From contig OX344758.2 of assembly GCA_947034885.2 (NCBI GenBank), forward strand, positions 10,666,501 to 10,730,500: a stretch of 64,000 nt of DNA. Reading direction: 5' to 3'. How positions within the stretch are numbered: position 1 is the stretch's first letter; every line of letters starts with the position of its first letter. Source of the stretch: Thuidium tamariscinum. Its lineage: Eukaryota; Streptophyta; Bryopsida; Hypnales; Thuidiaceae. Positions 48,736 to 59,916 of the stretch are shown here, one piece after another. A program made the translations under genes and the position numbers. Below the pieces are notes generated by a model. That model saw nothing but the letters and a program-made list of their open reading frames with translations. It had not been told where the DNA came from and did no database searches.

Positions 48736-49719
48736 CTTTCAAACAATGCTCCTGCTATTCTTTGGCAATAAACGACAAAGAATCTTTCTATGTAGGATAG
48801 GAGTGCAATTGTTTATCTTTTGAATTTTGTGCAAAAAAGAGAGATCATGCACAATAGTTTGACCTCCAATGTGCACTTAAATTTATTTGTTTTAAATGTA
48901 GAAGATGATGTCATGCAATGCTAAAAGGGATGATATCCATGGTCACCAGCCAAACATTCAACATTGAAGGGCTAATTTCATTTTCATTCCAATCTTGATC
49001 ATTTCCATATTGAGAATTGACCAAATATCAACTTCATGTCCTGATCTTTCAAATTTTTTTTCTAATTTTGCTTTAGTCAAGTAGAGAATGTCATTGTGCA
49101 ATGCACTCCAAATTCAGTACAGTTCTCTTGATTGTTCCCCGAATTTTCTGTCCTTCATGTTGAGAGTTTGATTGCAACCTCATCTGCATGGATCAATTGT
49201 GTCTGTGGACATCAATTGAAGGCTTCTTTGTCATCAGTTCCCACTGATTGAAAGTTGCTGCAATTTAAAAACAGAGAGAGGAAGAATGTCTGAAATAGAT
49301 CCTGGTTTGAAAAACAAGTTTGACACGACTAAGGTCAAAACACCCATTTCCGCATGTGTTCTTTGTAGTGGACTGTAGATTCACCTGAATGCGTACTAGA
49401 CTTCCCTTAATGTGTTTGCCATATGTATGATTGTAATTTGTTGACACAACTAAAGGACACATAGGAAAATTTGTTTGACTGAGTGCTGATTTTCTCAGGG
49501 TTTAGTTTCAGGGGCACATATAGGATGGTTCTACATGTCTAGGGAGCCAACACTTTGAAAATTTGTAGAAATTACTTATTATATCTGAAAAATCTTTTTT
49601 TTTTTGAATATTCATGATTTTCACTCGCTAATACTAGAAAAATATCATTTTTTAGAAAACATTGCCTTCAACTATGCTGAATTCCTTATTTGGACGGTTT
49701 TGGGTGCTTCCACTGTAAG
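48736..49719. other. Spacer, nothing recognised
   Basis: Base composition drifts toward the G+C-richer island that follows. The minus frame 49,265-49,462 (65 codons) is not recognised. Confidence 0.45.
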
Positions 49720-50007
49720 ATGTCAATGGAGGATCTGAAGATGTGCAAAACGGAAGAGGCAAGAAGGCCGCCTGAGCCACCTGTAGTAGGGAAGCTGCAC
49801 CCGCACCTGCACCCACACCAAGAAGAATGACCAAGGTTGAAGAAAACTGGTTGTTATCATGTTGTCTTGGCTGGGATGGCGGTCTTGAGCAGCATTAGCA
49901 CGTTCATGTACTACAGATCGATCCATGTGCAACTGATCCAAGGAAATAATCCATCAATGTTGCAGGATTCTGTTTATGTCACCACTGGTAATGCGCCTGC
50001 TGATTGA
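49720..50007 (+). pseudogene. Pseudogene-like frame with one internal stop, single membrane span
   Basis: One frame runs for 95 codons broken by a single TGA (49,828-49,830). It reads MSMEDLKMCKTEEARRPPEP...HPHQEE, stop, PRLKKTGCYHVVLAGMAVLS...TTGNAPAD, then TGA. The product would have an acidic/Pro-His-rich N-terminus, a basic RLKK, one hydrophobic span (about VVLAGMAVLSSISTFMYY) and a short polar tail, like a small single-pass membrane protein. The DNA is near 50% G+C inside an A+T-rich region, which supports former or present coding use. I cannot name the family. Overlapping minus frames (49,652-49,834; 49,723-49,941) are alternatives. It could be a decayed host gene or a chance frame. Confidence 0.3.
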
Positions 50008-50029
50008 CATTCATTTTGTTGCATAAATC

Positions 50030-50880
50030 AGATTGCACTTTGTTAGGGTTCCATGAGAAATTAGGGTTTCAATGGCCGTGCTTGATTGATAGAAGGACAG
50101 TGAGATCGTTATTTTGGGATGCTTTGTTTCTTTTATCTTTGAACCTTTTGATGTTGAGTTTCAGTAATTTCAAAATATTTACAACATTGCCATGAATGAG
50201 TGAGTATCTAATTCTAATTTCTCAATGTCTAATTTCACCATGAATGTAGACATAATTCTAATTTCTCAATGTCTTTTCGATTTGTTAAAAAGGAATGAAT
50301 CTTCTTTCTGGTTCTACGAAGAAATTAGGGCCATGGTTGACGAGTCTTGACGTAAATACAGTGAGATTGTGATCTTGACATTCTCTTTTTCTTTTAGAAA
50401 TGAGAGTGACTTCCAATCTGGTGCAGATGATGAAGCTGACATATTATTTCGGAAAATTTAGTCGTTTGAACACTACAGTAGATATTAGGTTCCAGTAATT
50501 TTAAAATTTTCATAACATTGTCATGTATGAGTGAGACAGTACATAATTCTAATTTATTAGCCTATCCTTTCTAAAAGAACAAAAGATTTCCCATGTTGAC
50601 GTTTTATACAAATCAGATTTATCTCATGTTATGTTCCATGAAGAAATTAGGGTTTTGAAGGCCATGCCTATCAAGTCAATCTTGACACAAGTCCAGTATA
50701 GTGAGATCATCATCTTGAGATGCTCTTTTCCCGATTCTAAATGACATTGGCTTCCAATCTACTTTTTTTATATTTCTTCAGGAAGCCATTGTTTAGACAC
50801 CAGATATTAGGTTTCAATCATTGCAAAAATTGCAAAACATTGTCATGACTAAAAGATGGCCTCCTAATTGTGATTCAACA
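50030..50880 (+). repeat. Diverged tandem triplication, ~320-bp unit
   Basis: Three units each contain TTCCATGAAGAAATTAGGGT-like, AGTGAGATCGT...TTGGGATGCT-like, AGATATTAGGTTCCAGTAAT-like and ACATTGTCATGAATGAGTGA-like blocks in the same order. The anchors AGAAATTAGGG lie near 50,056, 50,320 and 50,643, and the GAGTGAG anchors near 50,199 and 50,528, with the equivalent point of unit three near 50,850. The frame 50,004-50,195 falls in the first unit and is not conserved in the others. Confidence 0.65.
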
Positions 50881-50956
50881 CTGTTGCCGACAGCTTGGGA
50901 TTGATGATCATGATTTGCAAGAGTATTTCTTTTTTAATAGGTCTTAGATTGGCAAC

Positions 50957-51148
50957 ATGTTCTTGGAGTCCAAATTAGGCATCAACCAGTCGTTCAGTGA
51001 TTTAGTTCTGCAACAAGATTTTAAAGATGAGATAGAGTTTTATATGATCTGCGTGGAATCTTTCTGTGTCTGGTCTTCGAGGCGATTGTTGATCTTTTCA
51101 AGTTGTAATTGCCAAGGCATGTGGATGGATTTTTGCCTTCTAAAATGA
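50957..51148 (+). CDS. Weak 63-codon open frame, unrecognised
   Basis: The frame starts MFLESKLGINQSFSDLVLQQ, continues with an acidic helix-like DFKDEIEFYMICVE and ends in a Cys/Trp-rich tail. It is preceded by a pyrimidine run ending in AATAG, an acceptor-like context at about 50,940, but an in-frame TAG lies between that site and the ATG. The base composition is mildly G+C-enriched. It matches no family I know and may be a lone exon or chance. Confidence 0.15.
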   Translation: MFLESKLGINQSFSDLVLQQDFKDEIEFYMICVESFCVWSSRRLLIFSSCNCQGMWMDFCLLK

Positions 51149-51180
51149 GGAAGTAATATTTTGGTGAACTTGGATTTTAA

Positions 51181-51897
51181 CCCTGAAACGCCGGGCCTAT
51201 GACCACTGATTTCAGGCCGCACTCTCTGCCACTCAGTTTGTTGCCATTTTGTAATCAGATGCATATGAAAATTTTTATTTTTATTTTTCAGAGATGAAAC
51301 TGCATGTCCTCTGTACTTCACAGAAATTTCAAATTTTTTTGAGGAAAATTGTATTTTCTGAAATTTTTTGAAGGAAAAATGAAGGAAGCATCATATCAAA
51401 TAGAAAATAACCTCAAAAAATCTGAAAATTTCACCATGTGCGAACATTACAGTGAAAATCATCATGGTGTAAACTAATTTACCGTGTACATCTATAATCA
51501 GAAAGTAATGGACATTAAAAATACAGCCAAAGAGCAAAATGCAATAAAATTTTCATTTTTACAAATTTTCAATTGGAGTAGAAACTGGAGGAGAGGACCT
51601 TCATTTCATTAGTTGGGCTCTAACTCAGAAAATGTCATTTTCAAGGAGAAATTTCAGATTTTGTCAATTTCTCAAAATACACTAAAATGGCAAATTTTGT
51701 CATCCATTTTCTCTAATTACTTCACAACTACATAAAAACAAACATTAGTTAGACTAAAAACTCAATTGGAGACTCTTTACAACTCAACATGAAAGGTCAC
51801 TAAAATAAAATGAAGAAAAAAAACTACTGTTCATGTCCTCTTGTGCCCCTGTGAAGCCTGCCGAACGCCAAAAATTGGCGCCGGCGGCGCTTAGGGG
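51181..51897. mobile_element. Family B TTAA-flanked element, copy 2 (717 bp)
   Basis: The left end CCCTGAAACGCCGGGC and right end GGCGCTTAGGGG are inverted and bounded by TTAA (51,177-51,180 and 51,898-51,901). The left terminus equals that of the 221-bp copy at 3913. Both ends are G+C-rich (CGCCGGGCC, GCGCCGGCGGCGC) while the interior is A+T-rich, as in many MITEs. No transposase frame. Confidence 0.75.
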
Positions 51898-51901
51898 TTA
51901 A

Positions 51902-52035
51902 TTTGGTTAGAATTGATACAACAGATATACAATAGAACTGGAATCGATCCAAGTAACAACTCTTGGATTCATGAAATAGTACAAGTCAACTATTTGAATT
52001 CTGGTTCTAATAACAAATGTTGAAGATTTTGTATA
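51902..52035. other. Spacer between family B and family H elements
   Basis: Nothing recognised. Confidence 0.5.
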
Positions 52036-52234
52036 TGCCATAACATTCAGTAGCATTGGTTGGCACTGCCTTTGGAGGGTGTAGAATATTCAAAAACTCC
52101 AACAGTGTTTCATCAGTAACTACTAAAGGAAGTTGACAGGTGAAAGATGGAGAGGTTGCTGGGGTGTGGAATATGCCACACCCTTCCCTGTAGAAGGAAG
52201 GCTGTGCCACAACATGCTACTGAATGTTATGGCA
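52036..52234. mobile_element. Family H MITE, complete, 199 bp
   Basis: The ends TGCCATAACATTCAGTAGCA (left) and its exact reverse complement (right) extend to about 35 bp with few mismatches. GTGTGGAATATGCCACAC-like inner palindromes follow. TGTA occurs just outside both ends (52,030 and 52,236) and may be the target duplication. The superfamily is not certain. The minus frame 52,007-52,210 is an artefact of the element. Confidence 0.75.
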
Positions 52235-53611
52235 ATGTACTTATTTCAATTTTCTGTTGAAACACTTAGGTTCTTTTCTTTGTTTTAGAGGAAACAATTG
52301 ATATCCTATGCAAAGATTCTTTTGTTATAGATATAACTTCTAACTTTATTTTTTCATTATAAATCCAGGTATAAATTAGTATTGAAACTATTACTTTCTT
52401 CTTCATGAAATTTGAAAGTGAGAAAAATTGTAAGCAAGAAGGGCCAACAATTTAACTCCAACATATATGCACAAAATAAAAGTAAATTTTGGTGCAAAAC
52501 TTGAATTGAGAGCTTATGTCAATGTATGTTGCCAAACAAAGAAGAAAACTAGGCTTGTGGAATCTTAAGCAAGTGTCTCTAAGCAAGTTCATCAAAATAA
52601 CATTTTGGAAAATTTGTTTCTTTCTTTCATCAAACGTTGTAGTCAAGAACACTCTACAACATTGCAACGGCCAAAAATTTGCAATTGTCAACACAAAAGA
52701 GAGAAAAACACCAACACGACCTTGTTCGAGAGCAATTCCCTACCATTCCCTCAATGAATGTTTTTGAGGCAGAATTGGCAGTTGTTGCTCATTTTAGATT
52801 TTGAACTTCTTCTAAAAATGCTTGGATCGGTGGAGCTAGACTACTGTAACATTAAGGTATATCAAGATTGAGAATTGCATTTGCAATAAGCTTCAATCTA
52901 ATTTGGCAATAGTTTTTAAAAACATCTAGAGAAGATTAGAACAAACATAAAAAAGAAACTAGATTTGTATCACTAGCAAAAATTGTGGATCAAAATCTTC
53001 TAAAGCAGCACAACAATATCAATTCATGTCCAAATCAAGCTATCTACTAGCAAAAACATAGACCTTGTAGGCTATAAAAAGATGTGTGAGAAGACCCTAT
53101 ATGACAAATTTGACTAGTTGAGGATTTGATACAACAAAATTTGTTGATTTGGGCATTGTTTTCAATTAGTGTTTGTCATTATAGAGACCTTATCACATCC
53201 TTCCAAGTCAATGAATCATCTATGTTAAAAAAAATCTATGGAGTATAGACATATAGACCATAGTTTGTGGGGCCAAAAAGAAAAACTAGATCTCTAAAGT
53301 GAAAAATGTAGACATCCAATCAAGGGTGGGGTAAAACAAGCATTTTAACATAAAACAAGGCAAGGATTTATTGTAATTACTATCTTTTTAGGAATCTAAG
53401 TAGGTCACATAAAAATGTTTTTTTTTTCAATCTAGTAATATTTTGTCCTACATTATGATGTGCATGTATATAATTTAAACACCTTAGTTATCCAAAATTA
53501 ATTAAAAGTGAATGGTGGCACAAAGGCTATACTTTTGCATGTTCATCCACATTTTTAATGGACCTAATGTACATCCAATTATCTCTACATGCTCATTCAC
53601 ATTGAAGTACA
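52235..53611. other. A+T-rich spacer, nothing recognised
   Basis: The frames at 52,452-52,694 (minus) and 52,516-52,767 (plus) shadow each other and are not recognised. Confidence 0.45.
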
Positions 53612-53615
53612 TTAA

Positions 53616-55619
53616 CCCCTAAAGGACCAAATTGCCTTTTTTGGCAACATAGTGATTTCAGGCAGTTCATTGCAGATGGAGTTTTTTGATTTTGTTTTTT
53701 TTAATTCTTACACAACATGTGCCCAAGGAGTAGCTTTAAGGTCCAAAAAATTTCATAACTTTTGACTACATGGTTAAAAAGTTATGACATGATATGTTCT
53801 CTACTCGGCGGGCAACCCGGTCAAAAAAAAACTTCTTTAAAAATTACTTTTTTGAAAAATTTAAATTTAAAATTGGTTTCTTTGATTTTTATCTAAGTAT
53901 AAAGCTGTGAATCATTCCATTTTGATTAATAAGTCAAAAGTTATGAGGATTTTTAGTTTGAAGTAGTTTCGGCTAGTTATAGAATCTCTACACTACAAAA
54001 AGTTCGAAATTCTTTATTTAATTCAATTTTTAATATTTTGGAAAAAAATAAAAACATTGGGTGTATATTGTTTAACACACCATTACAACCATTGGGATTC
54101 TCTTCTTTTAACTCTATAAATAAATTGTTAATAATTTAGTATTTTGGCTCATTTTCTACTTCTTTCTACTTACTATTTTTTCCTATATGTTGTACAATTC
54201 CAAATGATCTGAAAATTTTCAAGAATGTAGCCAACTTCAATTGAAAAATGAATCGAAAGAGTTGCAATCATTTTGGACATTTTTCCACACAAATATGGTC
54301 TTCTGAAGGGCAGCTACCCGGATTTCCGCAGTGGTAAAAAAATGATTATGTCAACTCCAAATACTCTACTCTCTTTTTAAGTTTAGTAGAAGTTGGCATA
54401 CAAGTTCTTAGTGAAGTTTCCTTAGAAATATTTAAAATTAAGAAAAGAATATAGAAGTCTCACAATAAGAAACAAGTTAAGTGATAATTTACCCACTTCT
54501 TAACTATCTCACTGTTAGATATTTAATAGTGCCTTCCAAGCTAATCAATGTTCAATTTAATTTATTTCATGTTTATATTTTTTTATGTTTATTTATTTAT
54601 CTATTTTCAGATGAAAAGCACAAATGCACCTCAAGTTAATACAATGAGAAGGGATGAGGGATGAGAGCTCCTATCATTGTGAAAAAAGAGGGCAGCTGAC
54701 CTCCTTTCACTTGAATAGGCGTCACAACTTCGTATTGAGGCCAAATGGAGTGTAACTTGACTTTTTGGATTCCTCACTTACACTTATAGATCCTCACCAA
54801 TTTTCAACCTAATATTTATAAGGAGTTAAAAGATGTGGAGGAGAAATGAAGGCTAAGAAAAGAAGGCATCTACACTACAACCCGTAGTAGGAGTCTAAAC
54901 TTCTAGCCTTCAAACACTCACAACTTTCTCTCATTAACTCCAAATGAACTAAATTAAATCATTTCAGAAACTAGAAAGCAATATTTACCTCTTCCAAAAA
55001 GTTTCATTTAAAAAGAGTCAATACATAAGAAGTTATGCCCGGTCAAAGTTTCGGCCAATGATACTCATTGGCAGTTGATCTCTTCCTATTAAAACTTCAA
55101 TAACTTCTACAATACCTATTCAAATCAGATGGATCTTAGCTTTTTAGAGAGCTAAAAACATAATGCTTCTACCCTCCAAGTTTCAATTTCTATTAAAGAT
55201 CTCCCTAAAAACTACAGATGAGAGAAATTAGAGGAATGGTGGAAGAAATCTCTCACTTCCTAACCTCAACTTCTACTATCTTTAAACCACTTTGAAATGA
55301 AGATGAAGAGGAGGAAGGGTGTAAGATGTAAGAAAGAAGGAGGTGAATTGAAGGCCAAAGTCAAGGCGGGAATTTGGAGTCAAGGCTTAAAGAAAAAGAA
55401 AAGGATGGTCAATAAGAAAAGATGAAATTTTTTTGTCAATTCAAACACTAATATCTTGCAATCTACATGGCAGAAATTGCTGAAATTTTTTCCACATCTT
55501 TTTAAACTTATGCTCTAAAAGATCCTACAGTTACTTTTGTTCAAAAAAATTTGGTAGTTGTCTAAAAATGACAATTTTGAAGCGATTTTGGTGAAAATAT
55601 AGTCAAAAACCTTCAGGGG
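53616..55619 (+). mobile_element. Family A element, copy 6, split by an insertion
   Basis: The left end CCCCTAAAGGACC is preceded by TTAA (53,612-53,615); the right end CCTTCAGGGG is followed by TTAA (55,620-55,623). The left 740 bp and the last 180 bp align with copy 1, and together they equal a normal ~0.93-kb element. The extra ~1.07 kb between them is foreign (see 54,366-55,433). No transposase frame. Confidence 0.8.
54366..55433. mobile_element. ~1.07-kb insertion inside family A copy 6, class unknown
   Basis: Comparison with copy 1 shows continuity broken at TTCAAACACTAATATC. Imperfect direct repeats flank the extra DNA: TGTCAACTCCAAATACT (54,349-54,365) and TGTCAATTCAAACACT (55,434-55,449), a possible target duplication of about 16 bp. 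The insert is less A+T-rich than the host element, has a GGCAGCTGACCTCC stretch and a purine-rich right part, and shows no long open frame, poly(A) tail or matching terminal repeats. Confidence 0.55.
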
Positions 55620-55623
55620 TTAA

Positions 55624-57136
55624 ATATAAAAATTTAAAATTATACACATATTTAATTTTTTTGGTTCTTAAATTTTCTATTAAAAATATTTTAATATCCA
55701 AAATTGAATCATTTTATTCCTAGTATAAATGCATAAACAACTTAGTATTTATATACATTGTAAAAATATAAAGAATTTAATATTTATATTCTATAATTTA
55801 ATTTATATATATAAAGAACAAAATATCTTTTAAATAAATGAATTTAATTGAGGATTTATAATTAGACAATTCAAAAAAATTGAATTGTATTACAACTACA
55901 AGTATAATCAAATTGAGACTTTTAGTAATCAATGATTTAAATTATAGATTTTCAAAGAAAAAGTTATGTAAAGCTCTCACTATAAATTGAATTACCATGA
56001 TTCCATTGCAATATATTATGGCCTCTATTTATTGAAACAAAAATTATGCAACCCTTTAAATGTTGATTAGGAGTTTCAAATTTTTTTATCTATCTTGAAA
56101 TATCAAATATAGTCACAAATGAATTTCTATAGATCATGAATAATTTAAGTTATTATGATCAACTATTGTATAAAAATATTTATTTTCTAAATGAAAATTT
56201 AAAATTTTATTATTTCTATTAAAGCTACATATCTTAATTTATTAAATTAATGATTATTATAATAAATACTATACAAAATTCTTGAGCATTAAAAAACATG
56301 CCTCCAACATCCTTTATAAATAAAAATTACCATCTAAATATTTATGTATTTATGACCTCACAAAATGTTTTAAAAGTTAAATTTGTTAAATATAAAGTCT
56401 CTATCACAATTTTTGTTATTTTGAATTATAAATGTAAAAAATGACAATTTAGTTTTAAAAAGATTGTGGTTAATTTTCTCAATAAATTTTCATTTTAATT
56501 GAAAAATGATTTGTTAGTGTGTAAAAAATATAAGTATTAAAAACACTAATAAAATGATTATTGATTTAAAAAATATGTCATTATGTTTTCAATAATATTC
56601 CATTTGTAGGATTAAATTAATTACTGCACTATTTTTTTGTTGATAAAATTTCAAAATTAATTTTGATATTTTGATTGCAAAATTTAATTACTATAAATTT
56701 AATTAATTCATTATTATAAAGTTGTTGTATCTTAGAAGTGGGTTAGTAAAAATCATAACCGATTAGAAATCTTAAAACTAAGATTATTGAAATTTTTTGA
56801 AAATATGAAATTGAAATTTTTTTACATCTCAAGATCTCTTAATCGTGATTTTTAGATATCAAAGTTTGTAAATTTGTAAAATCATCATTAATAAATTAAC
56901 AACAATCTAAAAGTTGAAAAATATAAATTTTAATTTTATGAAACTTTAGGTGATTCAATTGAATATTTATTAATTGAATTTATTAAATCTATAAGTTGAT
57001 ATTTTTTAAATTATTTTCTTAGTAAATTGAAATTAAATTGTCTTTACTTCTAAATTTGTATTGTTTACCAAATTACAAGTGCTACAATTAAATTTTAAGG
57101 GATCAAAATTAAATTAGTTGATGATAGATGGATGTA
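55624..57136. other. Extremely A+T-rich spacer
   Basis: About 1.5 kb of near 80% A+T DNA without open frames or repeat pairs; nothing recognised. Confidence 0.6.
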
Positions 57137-57140
57137 TTAA

Positions 57141-57750
57141 CTCCTAAATGTTTTCTTGCTACATTTTTACCAAAAACACTTCAAAACTACCATTTCTAAT
57201 TGAAGTACTAAATTTTAGAAAAAGAAAACATTTTTTTCACACATGTAATTGTAGGATCTTGTAGTAAGTTAGTTTGAAAAGATTTGGAAAAAATTTCAGA
57301 ATTTTTCTCCTTGTAGATTGCAAGATGTTAGGGTTTGAATCAACACAAACAAATTCTTTAGTCCTATTAAAAATCATGCAATTGGACTTTACAAGGTCAC
57401 AGTTGTATGAAAAAAGTTTGAATTGTTGGTTACTCTTTGAATTTATTCTTCAAGGGAAGTTGGCTACATGCTCAATAAATTTCAAATCAATTGGAATTGT
57501 ACAACATCTAGGAAAAAATTAGTGAGTAGAAAGAAGTAGAAAATGATTCAAAATACTAAATTGTAAGAAATTTATTTATGGAATTGAAAAATGCCAATCC
57601 CAATGGTTAAAATGTTATAATAAACAATCTACACCCATTTTTAAAATTTTTTCCAAAAATATTAAAAATTGAGTTAGATAAAGGATCTCAAACTTTTTGT
57701 AGAATATATATTTAAATTATAACTACCGATAAACTACTCCCAAACTGAAT
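57141..57750 (-). mobile_element. Family A element, copy 7, truncated (~610 bp)
   Basis: This is the only copy in reverse orientation. CTCCTAAATG is preceded by TTAA (57,137-57,140); the sequence then follows the reverse complement of copy 1 (TGTAGATTGCAAGATGTTAG, ATGCCAATCCCAATGGTTAA) to about 57,750. The left third of the element and its terminus are missing. The 82-codon frame 57,274-57,522 lies inside it and is not conserved. Confidence 0.75.
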
Positions 57751-59614
57751 GGATGTAATTTATGGTCATTGATAGACAATTTGAATTTGAACAATGCTAC
57801 TTAATTTATACTGCAAGCACTAATTTAAAATAAATCTATGAATGTCAATTTTAAAAAAAATATTCTAACAACCTATAGAAGTTTGAGGCACTTAACCTTG
57901 AAATCTCAACCAAAATCTATACATAATTTCTTAAAATCAAAATCTAAGACCATTATGATTTGATAAAATTATGCTCTCAATGCTTGGTGGAAAATAGAAA
58001 ACAAATCAATGAAGAAATTTGAACAAAATGTCTTGTAATTCCAACAAATAAATGAATCATAGAAAGTGTATCACCATTATACAATCTAAAAACAAATCTC
58101 ATAAGCATCCACAATGATTTAATATTTTAAATATTCTTGTATTGCATTAAATGTAAAGTATTTTATTGAGTTGAATGTAAAGGAATGTGGTGTTAAATGC
58201 AAATGGTCTTTTCACCAATTATTTCTTTATAGTAGTGCAAAAATTACCATTTTAGTGCATAAATCTACATTTATACCCATTTTTATCCACTTAGTAATGT
58301 TCAAGGTCTTTCTTGAACTCCTTAAAAGTGTACTTGAACAAATACAAATAAAATCTCAACCTAATTTTGTGATGGATGAGACACACAAAATACACATATC
58401 AATGTTATTTCTATTGAAAGATAGGAAATTTTCTATAGAATTAGGATTGGAAATGTGAAAGTGATTCAAAGTCTTTCAATCTTCTATTCATTCATTTACA
58501 TAGCAAATCTAAAATTACAATTATAATATAAATATAACATAAAAGATAATCACATTTATGACTATAATCAATTTATTTCCATCTCAAGAGATTTTAAATA
58601 AATTTGTAATATGATTTCCTATAGATTCAACGTTCTCGAGGCTCATTTCTAAGAGCTCTTAAGACAACAATATCAAATTTTGCAAAAGATTTGCCTTGTA
58701 CAAAATTTTGAATAGAAAAAACATAATTTACCAAAAAAAAATGATAAAAAAAGGCTTGAATTATGTTTCACTTAGATAAAAAATAGAAATAGAAATTGAT
58801 GAAAAAAAATTAATAAAAAAATTATTTGCATAAATAAATGTAGAATCTTTGCTATTAATTAGTTAAATTCAAAATCTTTAAAGACCAATACAAATTACAA
58901 GATGATAACCTCTTTGTCATTAGTGAGTAGTCATTGTTCACTTCATTGACATGGCTTCTCCTTCACTCCTTCACTCCTTCACTCCTTCCTACTTTATAAC
59001 TAAATGAAGTATCTAGATTCATGAGAAGAAGGGGTGGTCTTTCACCAATGACTAATGTGAAAGCATGGTGCTTGTAGTAAGCAATGATGCTAGTGCTTGA
59101 GTAGAGAGATGTGAGGCTATGAGTCTTGAATCTAGTTTAAGGTATGTACCTACAACCATTTGAAGGTGTTTCCAATATATATATCTATAATATAGATACA
59201 CTATATCATGAAAAGAGTCTATAAGATAAGTACCTATAATATAAACACCTACAATAATAGAAGGTGTCATTTATATAGACTCCTTGGCTCATGGACTTAT
59301 TGTTTAGAACCATGCTCACCTGCTAACACTTCCATTGCATAAGTTCCATTTTTACACTAGCTTGATGCTAATATGGGTATTTAGTAATACATTTTGACAC
59401 TATCTATAGGTATCCAAAGACCATACTTCTTCTAATAAATATGCTTCACCTAAGCTACTCTAAAATTGAAGATTCTAGTGCAAAGAGCTAAGATAAAGAA
59501 TTATTTTCTTGCAAATTCAACTATAAGATCTTGTATTGGACTTGTATAAGAATGTGTGGAAATCCTTTAGAAATCTTCAACTACATAGATATTAGATAAA
59601 GTGGTAGATGGACC
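57751..59614. other. A+T-rich spacer with a short CTTCACTC repeat
   Basis: CACTCCTTCACTCCTTCACT at about 58,964-58,986 is a short tandem repeat. The 95-codon frame 58,171-58,458 has no recognised signature. Confidence 0.5.
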
Positions 59615-59916
59615 ATTAGAAGGGATTTGAGGGCAAAAAAAGACTAGGAATTCCCATTCTGCAGGAATGCAGAAACTGCCACAAGAGCGCAAAAACGAAG
59701 ACAATTGACGTAGTCAAGAGTGTTGCTACATCATTGACTTTTTTTTTAAATTAAAAAAAAATTGGACTTTTTTTGTATTTAAGAACTAACATTTTTTAAT
59801 TTTTAATTTTTAATTTTTCTAAATTATTGGCCTAATAGTCGCTAGTAGTATTAGGAATGTTTCGGGAATAGGCCTAAAACGGGCTTCTTTTGCCCTCAAT
59901 CAAATCCCTTTTAATG
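59615..59916 (+). mobile_element. Family C MITE, complete (~302 bp)
   Basis: The left end CATTAGAAGGGATTTGAGGG and the inverted right end CATTAAAAGGGATTTGATTG match, symmetrical around TA (59,617-59,618 and 59,912-59,913). Internally it has TTCTGCAGGAATGCAGAAAC, GACGTAGTCAAGAGTGTTGC and, to the right, GTTTCGGGAATAGGCC, each equivalent to blocks in other copies. Confidence 0.8.
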
